Shown here: positions 1 through 13,026 of the stretch, piece after piece
Numbering within the stretch: position 1 is the first letter of the stretch
Layout of the letters: every line of letters starts with the position of its first letter
Assembly (NCBI GenBank): GCA_014773175.1
Contig: VXCM01003095.1
Location: 212,247 to 276,246, forward strand
Length of the DNA: 64,000 bases
Reading direction: 5' to 3'
Origin: Lucifuga dentata
Lineage: Eukaryota > Chordata > Actinopteri > Ophidiiformes > Bythitidae
Position numbers and translations under genes: made by a program
Notes under the pieces: generated by a model
What the model was told of the DNA's origin: nothing
Seen by the model: only the letters and a program-made list of their open reading frames with translations
Databases searched by the model: none

Positions 1-816
1 CATGTCGGTTTGTTTTGCGATATATAAATAAGGAAATAACACAGTAATGCCTCTTTGAAGGCAAACACTAAAATATGTTGCTAACAGCCGTTAATGAATG
101 AAGGAACATGGTTGCACCATGATATTTGTGCACAGCGATGCAGTAAATCATGCGCTACTGTTTATGAATCTGGGTCTAGGCATTTAGAACATGATGGTAC
201 AATGCACACTCTCACAATGTCCTCAAACAGCCATCATCGATCCTCTTCAAGGAGATGAAACTACATACAAGTGTAGAAGATAGTTCTTTAATGTTGTTTT
301 AATCAAACGCAACACATACTGTTGTGTAATGCTGCACTGTTCCCTTATTAATAAAGAAAAAGTTCCTTGTTTTACTCTGATCACATAAATGTGGGCTGGG
401 CTTTGCAAAAACATTTGAGTGCTTTGGCTAAATGTCCCAAAACCTAATCTAGAACCCTTACACAAAATCCTGGGATCCAGGCTTCTAAGATTACTTATCA
501 TACAGAGCCTGGCTTTATGCCTAATTATGAAATGTGATCTTAATGCTAAAATACTAGGATGGGATCCAACACCTGATTATTACCATATATATATATATAT
601 ATATCCCTCTGAGTTGTTAAGGCTACTGCAGTGAGACGCTCTCAAAGGGTGAAAAAGTGAAAAACTACAGAATGAGAAAAGTGTAGAATAGGTGTGACTC
701 AAAGATCTGTAAAGCCTTCTACCCAGTTTACAAAGGCAAAATCTCACTTTTGTGCCATGAGGTCACGTTGCTGCGGCCCTTGTAAGACTGTCTCTTATCG
801 TACTGTGATGATATCA
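1..816 (-). other. mtss1: mtss1 3' UTR (end not defined)
   Basis: No coding potential is seen below the stop codon. Two ATTAAA variant poly(A) signals lie on the minus strand at 287-292 and 298-303. No canonical AATAAA is seen on this strand, so the UTR may run past the window edge. A 20-bp (AT)n tract is at 585-604. Confidence 0.5.
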
Positions 817-1461
817 TCACGCAATGCGTGGTGCGGAGCGGTCATTAGTGAGGGTTCTCTTGAGCTTGACTCCCCTGCGAATAGCCACGAGCATGTTGCC
901 TTCTGTTTGGCCTTCAACCCCTTCACCTACGTCATCTCCCTCCCCCTCCTCCTGGCCTCCCTCACTCTGAAGGGGCTGTTGGATCAGCTGGTGGGGCAAG
1001 CTGACGGTGGGAGGGTTGGTTGATGCCTGGCCACTCCAACACGCCACGGGTAGCATCCCGGCATCTTCACCTCCTGCAAATGTTGGAGAATCTGGGCTCT
1101 CCTCTCCTCCTCCGCCTCCTCCTCCCATCTCTTCTGCAGTCCTGCTTCCATTAATGACCCCTGACATATTGGGCACTGTAGGGATTTTGACTGGAATAAC
1201 AGGTGTACGAATAGGGATGGGGCCTGTACCCAAAACAGAGCCTGATCGGCGGGTGGAGGGTTTTGAGGAGGGGGTGCGGCGGATTGTGGNCTGTACCCAA
1301 AACAGAGCCTGATCGGCGGGTGGAGGGTTTTGAGGAGGGGGTGCGGCGGATTGTGGCAACTCCAGGCGTGACTATAACTGGACCATGTCCTGTAGAATAC
1401 GAGCCAGAGGTGTTATAGGAGCTAGATCCAGAGAAAAAAGCCTGACCTGAATAGGAGGAGC
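817..1461 (-). CDS. mtss1: mtss1 coding exon 16 (terminal; WH2 motif), interrupted by an assembly duplication
   Basis: Acceptor CATTTCAG at 1462-1463 opens a frame reading through VTPGVATIRRTPSSKPSTRR, GTGPIPIRTPVIPVKIPTVP and WSGQASTNPP to a WH2 motif (MLVAIRRGVKLKRTLTNDRS) and TGA at 817-819. N1290 separates two identical 66-base copies (1224-1289 and 1291-1356). Counted once, the exon is 578 nt and stays in frame. A run of seven glycines precedes the acidic EESPDSP segment. Confidence 0.95.
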
Positions 1462-3789
1462 CTGAAATGACAGAACGTGAACGATGATCTTTGAAATTAG
1501 AGAAACATAATTTTTACTACTAAATATATTTTAGTATAACATGCAGTTATCTTAAGCATAAGCAGATAATAAAAGAAAACTAGGACAACAGAGCAGAAAC
1601 AACTGACTTAGTGACACAATCAGTGTGGTCACCTGTAGGGGTAGATGGATAAGCTCCAGTGTGGATGGGTGTGGAGGGATATGTCCCCCCTGGGTAAGCC
1701 CCCTGACCAGAGTAAGGGCCAGGTGTGCTGGGCAGACCAGCAGTGGAGGCTGGACGTTTGGTCTGGAACATCCGTCGGTAGGACTGGCTGATGTCGCTGT
1801 TTCTGGGGATGGTGGAGGACTTGTCAAAATCAGACTGCTGCTGGTCAGACTCCTGGTCTCCAGCCATTGAGAAATAGTCATAGTCAGATACTAGAGAGAA
1901 AGAAACAGAGAGGTTAGAAATGTACTGACATAACAGCATAAGCAAGATATTCTCTGATGCTACAACACAAAATAGGATGTTCTCACAATAACAGTCCAAA
2001 ACAACAGAGAACAGGGAAGGGTAATCCCCTTCCCTGTTGAAATAAAAACAATGAAATAAAAACAATGGAAAGGAAAAAAAATGAGAAAGGGGATTAGTAG
2101 ACTCTATACTTTTTACTGTATTGTGTATGCATTGGTAAGTGAGTGTGTACGTTACCTTGTGAAGGTATGGTGTCTTCAGAGCAGCAGGGCGTGTTGGTCT
2201 GAGTGCTGTAGCCACTGGAGCACTGCATGGAATCCCTGCTGGACCTCTGGGTGTCCAGCTCTAAGCCTCTCGATAAAGCCAGGGCCAGTTCATCATGCGC
2301 CTCGCTATCACCTGCCTGTATAAAACCAGGCACAACCAACCTTCAAGTTACTGAGGGACAGTCAATGAATGACTGCCTGAACTGAAAGCCTGATTGGCTA
2401 AATCCAGACAGGTAAGACAGGGTGAGTTAGTTTATTTACAGGCATAATTAAACAGACTCTTCAAACTAAAAGTGTGTGATTGCTTGTTGCAGCTTATCCA
2501 AATAGCTCCAAACAGAGACTAACACTGACCTTCGGGGGGGCAGTCACGGTCCTACTCCTCTCGTCTTCTGAAGCTGTTGGGTTTGGTGTTTGTTGTGCAG
2601 CTGGAGCCAGTGCTGAGGTGGGGGTGGAAATGGAGGCTGGTCCTGAAGGAGGGATNGTTGTGCAGCTGGAGCCAGTGCTGAGGTGGGGGTGGAAATGGAG
2701 GCTGGTCCTGAAGGAGGGATGGTTTCACTGCTCATACTGCCATTACTGTCCACCACAGCTGGAGTCTCCTTGTCTTTCTTCCTCCTCAGTGTGTTGACCA
2801 TTGGCTGGTCATAAGGCCCAGGCTTTGCCCAGTCCTGTAGAAAGACATTTTCTGTCACTTTCAGTCTTTACTGTTGACATTTCAAACTTGTCTTTCCACA
2901 TGATGTACTTCTGGTCAATGTCTACATCTCTCTCCCTCTTTACTCCATCTTTTTCCCTTTGTGAAAAATGCGACTTTTATTTAAAAGTGTGAAAAAGTGA
3001 TTGATTAAAATGTGACATTCAACACTGAAAAACTAAATATTGAAAAACTAAACAAGTTGCATGATTAACAAACCGTAGACAAGGAGGAGAGGGGCGAAGA
3101 CAATGAACAACAAACCTTCCAGCTAGGGACTCGTGATGAAGGCACCATGGGGGAGCCCATCGTGCAGTAGTGAGGAAAGTCTGGCAGCAAGGCTGAGGCG
3201 GGACGGGACCATGAACGGGAGGGGGAGGAAGAGGTCGTAGTGAAGAAGGGGAAGGCAGTGCCTGACCCTGAGCCCACACTGCCCCCATTGCTTAGCAGGT
3301 GTGGGGAACTGACTGGGCTGTAGTGGTCCAAACCATTGGACAGCTGGATGTGTGTGTGCCGGTGCGGAGGAGGGATGATATCAACAGAAACACACAAACA
3401 AATACAGAATGGGATAAATTATCGAAATCCTAAACAGGTAATGGAAAATAAAATAAACATAAAACAACAGACCACATCAGTGAGAGGAAAAAAAATAATT
3501 AAAATGGAATAAGAAATCAACAGGGATTCCATATTGACCAAATCAAAACAAATTAAATAAACATGGCTGACCTGAATGACAAAAGAAGAAAATGGGCATA
3601 TGTGGAATTTTGGAGGTTTCCTTGACATTTCTATGACAACGGTTCCTTCCCTATCAGCTGAGGTTGATACTATATATAGCCAGGTATGAGAGTTTTATAT
3701 ATACTGTGTGTGTGTGTGTACATATCTATATATATCTATATATCTATATAGATAGATATAGATATAGATATATAGATATATATAGATAT

Positions 3790-3837
<48 letters not shown>

Positions 3838-6800
3838 CCTAGCTATATATAGCCAGTTATGAGGGTTAGAAAGCAGAAGCTGTGCTGCGTCCGGTGACAG
3901 ACAACTGTGTGAAGGAAGGGTGGGTTTCTTAGAAGATGAGTGTTTCACCTTGTCAGCAGTGTACTGAGGTGTAGCAGCAGCAAGAGAAGAGAGCGAGCTG
4001 CAGTCACTGTGAGGCTGCCTACTCTCTGACGCCTCAGAGGAGCTAGAACTCGGACAAGGCTAGACAGAGAAGATGGGCGGCAGCAGGCAGGCAGTGGCGT
4101 GAGAAGAGGAGGACCAAGTNAGAGAGAGAGAGAGACAGACATGTAAAGAGCGGAATAATTGACATTATGAGAAGGTAGACAAAGGGGAAACAAAGCAGAG
4201 AGAGGCCATTTGTTAGAAAGCAGAATTAGAAAGCAGCAACTTTGCCATAGCTGTCAGCAGTTAGGAGTGCAGCCAAGTGACTGTAGAGGCTGTACAAAAG
4301 GAGTCAAACCAGTGTTAATTTTAATGTTATGTCAGAGGCTTTGGAGTCTTGTTAAAGTAAAGCACAGGCACAGTTAATTCCTATATGGATAGGGCTCCTT
4401 ATTTTCAGTTTTTATCAAAATCACTTTAAAACAAATGGTTTCTTTAAAAGGATCCATTTACTTTTTCAATGGAAATATATAAAAACCAAAATCAACAAGC
4501 TTTATGTGGGTAAAAAAAAAAGTGTCCTCATAGAACCAAGTGAGTCTCACCTGGGCAACTAAACATGTGTAACATTATAATCAAAATCACTGATTAGCAA
4601 TTACATCCCTGACAGTTTTACTCATATTTATAATAAGATATCTTAATACATGAAAGGAAATCATCTTTTTGCTTGCCACTCTCTACAGATCAGGGACTGG
4701 AGTCAGCCACAGTGTGAGATACAAGATTTTGGTTTCATGGTCAAGGCCCCTTCAGCACAGTAAATGCTTGCTGACACATGGGCTTAAAATTTGGGTCAAC
4801 TGTTTAACGATTGCACAAAATGTAGTGTTTGATATTGGAAGAAATTAGGAGAGACAGCTGAAGTGTAAACTAGGTCTGGCCTCATAGGGTCTGTAAGCCC
4901 GATAAGCTGCTTCCAGCCATGTTGTTGTCCTTGTTGTCCTCGTTTAAACATTAGCTCCTGTCAGTGCACTAAGTGTGAAGTGGTAAGAGGGCAAAATCTT
5001 TGGTTTATATTGTAAATGGGTCAAGATACTGACTTGCCAAACCACCTTCACCGCATCATAAAAGCTTGGGAGATCTATCTCTATTATTAGCATGTTCTGG
5101 ATAGGGTAACTCTGGTTGCTGGCCTGCTAACAAAATGTCAACTAGTGTTTTAATGTTGAACTCAACTTATAAACCACAACGTAGACACAGTCCCTTTAAC
5201 TATCATACCGATAACAACCTCAACAACTCTTTCAAGTTATCCTGAGGTGGTTAGATAAAACTGGCAAAATGAGACCTGCCGATAGAAAACTGCTCAGTAA
5301 AATATAGCAATGACATCGTAATGTTTTACTTTAATGGGATGAAAATCCAGCACACAGTATTCAAGGCTCTGCAGGTTTAATCAACCCACATTCTGTCACA
5401 GTGGTTTGCTCTTAAATAGCAGGATAGACGCTGGCCTGTTTTGCCCTGGGCTAGAATGGAGACAGACTAATTTCCTGTGCATTTATGCTATAATAACAAC
5501 AGGGAGATGACTTCATCATGATCGCATACACTTAATGCTGCCAGCACTTAATGCTGCCTCTCACAGCGGTTTAGGGTTTTGTGAGGAGCTGTGCGAATTT
5601 GCTGATTTGGGGGTTTTCTTTCTACAGTGACTGGATTGTAATACGCAGAGCATATGTGGTTTTACAGCCTCGTCTCACCTGTGTGTACATACTTGGATGT
5701 TAACTCAAAGTCTTACCTTTGGTTCGGCTGACATAGGTGAGGGTGACTTGGACGATGTGTACTGGTCTTGTGATGAAGAAATGAAACCCGAGTCATGGGA
5801 GGAGATGCTGGAGAGACGAGGCGGGGCCGGCTGAGGTAGCGTGGAGCTACGATACCGATGGCGGGGGAGGTGGTGGTGGAAGAGATGGTGTGAGGAAGAG
5901 GAGGAAGAGGAGGAGGAAGGAGAATGACAGTGAGAGCCGCTGGATCCTCTGGAGTCACTACTGTTAACGCTGTTCAGACTACTGTGAGAGGGGAAGGAGT
6001 GAGGGATGAGGTTGGGAATAGGGGAGACCAGAGGAAGGAGAGGAGCAGCAGTGATAGGCAGAATCAAGGTCACCCAAAAACATGGATTGAAGATGGAAAG
6101 TAAGGGGAAGGAGAGTATAAGGAGAATGATCGGGAAGGAATGAAGGCAGAGGATTGGGGGAGTGTGGAGGAGACAGGGTGGGAAACAATTAACACAACAC
6201 ACCAAGATGCAGCAGGCATGACTAAGGCCAATCCAAAACAACAAAACACACCAACATAATAGGTTAAATCATTATGACAGTAATTACTGGCAGGAAATCA
6301 CAGGATTTCATGCATTTGTGACAATTTTCTTCAATGAATATTTACACAAAACACTGTCATGGAATCAAAGTAAAAAAACTACTTCTAATTAATATATGAA
6401 TGAAGAACTGAAAGCAATAATTTAAATATTGGAAGTGGATTTAAAAAGTGCAATACCATGAAAAAAAATATATAAAACATACAAGCTGATATTAAATTGC
6501 AGGCAAAGTGGTAAGGAGTAAGAGTATAAAATTAAGAAATTATAACGAATGTACACACAGGTTCTGGTGCCTGATACAAGAAAAACCATAGCTACTTTAG
6601 ACACTAGCACACAACACTATCATGCATAGAAACAGACACACACACACACAGTGTGCATCACCCAAGTGCAACCCACTGAAAGTGACTTTTAGCAAATACC
6701 CAATATGAATGTCAATCTCAAATGTGATTTTTTTCAGATTAAAACACTGTATTTGCAAAAAGTCACCAGTAAAAGAATCAAGAAAAGAAGCTGACTTGGA

Positions 6801-9800
6801 CTGATGCCTTTCGATTATCCCTGTATATTGGATTTAAAAAATGTCTGTTTTTGCAGCTCCGAAGGCCATTAAATATTCACACGATTAAGAGATCAAGTTT
6901 GAGTTGAATCACAAAATGTTCACAACCTCCAAATTAATGTTATTCAAATTATAAAGGCAAAGCAAAACACAACCCAGGTATAAATGTTTTTTTTCCCCAA
7001 ACCACAAGAGTTCAAGAAAAATCAACGGGAAAGACACAACAAGACGGGAGGACAGAGGTGGAGGACAACACGGTCTGAACAGGTTACATGTGAAATTAAA
7101 AACTAAAACTAAACTAAAAACGTATTATCTTTATTGTTAACAAAAGAAAAAAAAAGTTCTAACCTTTAATCTTGTTTTGTAAGAACACTGTTACCAAACA
7201 AGCCACGTCATGAACAGGTTATTTACTTTAATCAATAATAAATAATCTAATAAACCAGTTAAAATCATATTTAACTAGTTAAAACACAATCTAGTTAAAC
7301 TAATATTTGATTAAGTGAGACATTATTGCTAACAAATAAGACTTCCTGTTGTTGTGGGGAGGGAAAATACAATGTCCTGACTCTCTAAAAGGAGTCCAGT
7401 ATAAATTGTATTCAAGATGAGGTGAAGTGATCAAATTTTATTTACACTTTGCAAATTGCACAAGTTCATATTCACCACTGGGTGGCAGGCATACACTAGG
7501 CCACACAGCATAAAGTTTCTTCTCCTGCATGTCCCCGTTCTCCACGCCTCTACACTAAAGTGAGCTCTCACCCCAAGTGGATTCTAAACCACTGATGAGT
7601 TCAAAGAACAGACCTGTAGCTTTAAATAGATCCTGTGAGAATACTCTGTATGTAACATCATCTAATCTGTAATCTTCTTGGAAAGGCTAAATTGATTTGA
7701 TGTGTTAGGGATACAGAAGATATATCTGTATCGGACTGACAAAGCCTACCTGCACATGCTCGACTTCCTGGACATGGTGGTGCTGGGGGATGAGGGCGGA
7801 GTTTGATATGACCAACTGTAGTCTGAGCCCTTCAGGTCCAAGATCACCTGAAAGGGAAGAAAACAACTGTCACAGGAAGCATATGGAGAATGTCAGAGAG
7901 CAGATGGCTGGCGTTTGGTAATAGTGTAGAGGACAAGTCAGTAAATGGAGCTATATTTAGTCCAAGGAGCAAACTCCATTAGACCATTTCATCTTTGAAG
8001 TTTTTCCTTACCTGTTCACTGGCAGGGGGAAGTTTATGCGGGTCAGATGTCAGGGATTTGAGGTCATCAGAAATGGCCTGGAGATGGGTGACCTCCGCCA
8101 ACATAGAAATCTCCTCATCCTAAAAACATCAATGGCAGAACAGAATGATGTAAATTAATTTTGGTAGACAGTATGACACCTCATCTCAGTAAAATGGTTA
8201 TTATTTTAGATGACAGTAATAATGTAAAAAGGTCATAAATTATGAAAATCCAAACTAAGTTTTAGAAAGTGTAGTAGGATGCAGTCTCTGGGAGAAAATA
8301 CTAAGACAAGGTAGAGTGAGATGCCTATAGACTCTGGTTCCTCTCTGAGTGCTTTTCCAACATCATTTCCCTCTTTCTCCTCTCTGTACTCACCACGACA
8401 GGCTGCAGCATGGCTACAAAACAGCAGAATCTCTGTCTCTCCTCTATCAGAGCCTTCCTGAGGGCCTGTTTCTCTGTCTCTTCCAGCAAAAGGTATTTAT
8501 CATTGACATCCTGCATGGCGCTGTCCAACTGTGGCTGGATATCCCCACGACCTGGAAAACAAAACCGACGCACAAATGAAGACACACAAGATTGATCTAA
8601 CTGCCAGTTGACACTGCCCTTATTATTTGAAAAAAAAAAACAAAAAAAAAAAAAAAAACNAAAAAAAAAAAAAAAAAACCAGATGCACCAAGCTGAATTT
8701 AAACACATAGCATGAAAGACAAAATTCTATTTTCTCCCTGCATCCCAACACAAATGAAGGAATAGATTTGTGCTACAATTACATGCTGGATTAAGGAGGC
8801 ATTTATTTCTGGACACTTACTACAGGTCGGCATGTTAATCTCTTCACTGTGAACACTACTATCTTTACTGCAGCCATTTGAATGTCTCAGCTACCGTTTT
8901 TGGCTATCATCTCCACACAAAAGCTCTCACCTGCCATGGAGGTGTTTCCTGTCTCTTGTTCAAAGGTGTTTAAATAGCTATCTACATTAGCCTAATCCCT
9001 TATTCATCTTGGGAAACCTTAGTCTACTAGAGTCAGTGTGCATGTACTGTATGTGTGTGTGTGTTCAAGGATAGCCGAAAGAGGGAACCACTTTTTACTA
9101 TCTCTGTACTACGCTTTGTTAAACATTTCAGGGTCAGGGTGTGTCTCGGAATGGTTAAGACCCATATGTGTGAGTGTTTCCAAGGACAGTAAGACTGCAA
9201 GCTATGTTCCAGATCAGGTCTTATGCTGTGTGCATGTGCGTATATCATTCCAGAAGTGACTAAAAACACAGATAATCCATAGTCATTCAGCTCTGTTTCT
9301 TTGTGCTGTGTGTTTATAAGTGTGTGTGTGCGCACGCAGTTGCATGCGTTTGTGTGCGTGGGATGTTACAAGAGAATACCCTGAAGCCAAATCAAGTCAT
9401 CTCTTTGGTGGCAGGAAGGCTGGCGACTGCTCAAGATGACATATAGTCAGTCTCCAAGGCATTATCAAAGCACTCAGACTACACTTAGACAGGCACAGGC
9501 ACGTGCACACACATACACACACACCCTTGACTTTGTTACAAGGTTAAATCCACAAAGAAGAACTGTCTGTCTGCTCTGGTGTCTGAACAAAGATAATGAA
9601 CCGGCTTCTTGTGCTCATCTGACGTGAGGCCCTATGCAAATAGTAGCAAAGAAACTCAGTTAACACAAGCAAATCATCTTTACCTCAAATTTAAAAGCAC
9701 ACAACCTTATTAATGTAGTCTATACATTATACTTAACACAGCTTGAGGAAAGCTGTATCGCTTCATCTCTTTATCAGTCTACTTGTCCACAATAGACATG

Positions 9801-12800
9801 ACAACAGACAAATGCTGCAAGCATGTAGACACTCAGACATGTTGATGGAAAAGAAAAATAACATGCTGGCATTATGCATCCAGAAGCAGCAGAACAGCTG
9901 GCAGTCATGAGATCTGACAATTTTAAAACACTGAAGGTCAATGTACGCACGAGTCTTGGGTTTCAAGGCAACAAGTATGTCCCTAAAATGTGTATTATTT
10001 TCTTTAGAAAATAAATGTATTTTTTTCTTTTTTTTGTAAATTACAGTAAAATTTCATTCTGTTGAATCAAAATTAAGATAAAAGAATATGTGACAGTGCT
10101 TGTCTGTAGCCAATAAACTCACAGGAATGTGAGTTATGTTTGTGTTTATGGCAGTTCTTTCTGTATCACAGTATGGAGAATATGATGAAGCAGACTGTAG
10201 AGGCCAGAGCACAAAGTCCAAATTGCAGCATATAGCTTGAGTTTCTCTATGTAGGCTACTTACAGTGTAATGAGATCCAACGACAGTTTTTTGAGCAGAA
10301 AGGTTTGCAATTAGACTGCATGAGGTTTTCTGGGGAAACTGGCTGCGGAGAGCAGCATAGGACATTTCAGACCTAAAAGGATGGTCCCCACTACTGGGCC
10401 AAAAGGGCCAGCAAGGACTCACTCATTATCCTGGCTTCCAGTGAAGGACTAAACTTCCTCATTATTTATGTCAAGTTAAATTACTCTGTTTCCATCTTGT
10501 TTCCTAAATAATCTGTAAGCAGGCTTGACATTTTAAATTGCATTTTAATCATTCATTCTAAACAACAGGACAACCTCCAAGTTATGCCGAAATCACGTAC
10601 CTAGTATATCAACGTAAAGTAAAACAAATTAAGTACAAATTCAGATTTCGAGCTATTAATGATAAAATGCCAAAATGAAAAAGGATGCTTTGAGTAAATG
10701 AAAGCATAACCAAAATCAACCAAGGAGGACTGTGAGAATTCAATGACCACCATCATGTATTATGATTTCAACATTGGGAGATATCCTCATAAAATGGCAG
10801 CCATGCTTTCATATCTGTTTTAAGATGGTTGATTTTTTTTTTTTTTTTTTTTTTTTATAGCTTGAGACCTCAGTTGGCCTCGGTGCTAAAAAGTAGCTTA
10901 ACAAATCAGTGATGCTGTGGTGTCTCACTGGCATGCAGTAAGATGAGGGAACGTTCTGCATTCTGGGTTTTCTCCCACTAGTTCAAGGCTTGGCAGAGAC
11001 TGTGTGTTCCTAACAAAATCAGAGTGGTTTTGGAAAGATGCTACTGTAAGCTGAGGTACTTTGTCTGAGACCGAGGGAATGCCAAACATAATTGTTGTTT
11101 TTGTTGTGTTCGTTAGTACCTTGAATATTGCTTAAAATGATCATGGTCAGTAGCACATCATTATCAGCATGATGCATCACAATGCACATTATCCCTCAGC
11201 TTCCCTTCACTTACGAGCAGCCTTAAAATCTTTACTGCAAATTACAAGAAAACAGATTTCCTTATGGTCAACAGAATTATGTTTGGGGTTTAGCTCATTA
11301 AAGGTAAATCACAAGGCCACCAACTGCAGATCACGCAGGGACATCCTGGCATTAAATGAGAGCTTGTGGTAAGCAGAGGGGTTGTTGGTGCTGAACTTAA
11401 GCTACTCTTATGTTATGACTTTGTCTCGATGGGCTGTGCGTAGGTTTGTGCGCATTCCTGGTTGGAGTTGTATGCCACAACTTCTGCCTGTGGAAGCATG
11501 TGAATGAAAAGTCTCTGATTGTGACTTCCTCTTTCTCTTCAGTCACAGAAACTCTGAAGTTCACTTGAAAGTCAATGGTTACTGATTTCGCTAAATCGTA
11601 AATAAAAACTTTACAAGCTGTTTCAGGACATGTAATTGCTTAGCAGAAATGTGGAATTTATGGATTCACGGAACATATTAATTAGGCTGTCACACAGGCT
11701 GTCACAGGTGAGGTTTTATATTCTAAGGGTGAAGAGCAAAAGAAAAATAAACCAGAAGATTTACCCATTTCATCAGAAAGACTTCCACTGGCAGAGTAGG
11801 AGTATCCATTAAGTTAGCACTTATTTAAACACAGTTCTGTTTTAGCTTGGATTTTCATTTAAATGTAGTGTTTTGTATTTGCTTTTTGGAAAAAGTTTGA
11901 AAAAAAAATCTCTCTTGGCTACTTTTATGCCTCGTAATGGCAAATATAAACAAATTTCTCTTAAGGGAAATCAGATTCATCGCATTAAAGACATCAAGAT
12001 CTGGACAATAAGCTAGCATTTAGTACATTACAATGGCATTCTTTGACCTTAAATGGTTTCAAAACTGTGTATAAATATGAGTAGGATGAGATCAAACTTG
12101 GAGGCCTTTCGAGCCCATGCAATGCTCAGCCCAACACCACACTGACAATAAAAACTGAAAGGTATGAGCGTCAGAAAGCTGGGATTCATTGCAAGGCTGT
12201 TGTTCTGGATTGCATTAAATGGTACAGGTGTTTCTATTTTTCTGTGTGTTGCTGTGCTGTGAGTTTACCTGTCCATTACATGATCATACTCCAAAACTAG
12301 TCATTTCAACGACTAGTTAGCAAAATACACCCTCCAAAAACAGCAAATGAGGCAGATGCAAGATATAAGACATGTATTACATGTAGTTGAGTGAAGAGGG
12401 AGGAAGAGAAAACATGAGAGAGAAAATGTCCTTAGATATTGTAAACAAAAATTATCGATGTTGTGGTGTTGTACGCATAACCTAGTTAAATTCTTGAATC
12501 AGATTAGATTAACTGTCTTATACAAAACTACTATGAGGCAAGATTTATACTGTGGGGTAAAACTGGCCCACTGTGCGCGGACATGTAGATATATTTGCAC
12601 AAACACTCAAATGAGATTAGCTTCCTCAGCTTTCACATGACCATTTATTACATTAGGTTGCAGTCACAGGCTTTTTCTTAGCGAGTCTGCAGTCTCAGGT
12701 CAAAAAAACACCCTCACGAGACACATCAAGCATCACACGCAGACTCAAAAATCCAACCGACTGAAGGCAGTGTTATTGCTAAATGAAGTGTAATTTTGAC

Positions 12801-12828
12801 TACAAAGAGTAACCTATTCCTCAGTTTA

Positions 12829-12880
<52 letters not shown>

Positions 12881-12989
12881 GTGTCCAAGTATGCAACATA
12901 CAGGTCAGTGAGTTTACAAACTTATTAGGTGAGTCAGGCGTGGGAGCAGGATGAAAAGTCAGCACACTGGGCACCCCTAAAGACCAGTT

Positions 12990-13026
<37 letters not shown>

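Larger units (their letters stand above)
1462..3115 (-). other. mtss1: mtss1 introns 15, 14, 13 and 12 (short)
   Basis: Non-coding stretches between exons 12 and 16 are 1462-1632, 1891-2155, 2316-2529 and 2835-3115. I see only splice signals and AT-rich sequence in them. Confidence 0.85.

Noticed and set aside
1007..1312. Plus-strand open frame of ~100 codons over mtss1 exon 16
   Set aside because: It is the antisense shadow of a Pro/Gly-rich exon and runs across the duplicated N1290 join; no homology recognised.
1580..2215. 211-codon minus-strand open frame
   Set aside because: Only its last part (1633-1890) is mtss1 exon 15; the remainder reads through intron 14 and part of exon 14 in the wrong frame.
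2480..2797. Plus-strand open frame over mtss1 exon 13
   Set aside because: Antisense shadow of a real exon, lengthened by the duplicated flank at N2656.
3945..4193. Leucine-rich minus-strand open frame (LLLLLLHLST...) at exon 11
   Set aside because: Wrong frame relative to the splice-compatible reading, and it crosses N4120.
5705..6244. 179-codon minus-strand open frame
   Set aside because: It is mtss1 exon 10 (5717-5981) extended by chance into intron 9; the acceptor at 5982-5983 and human homology fix the exon start.
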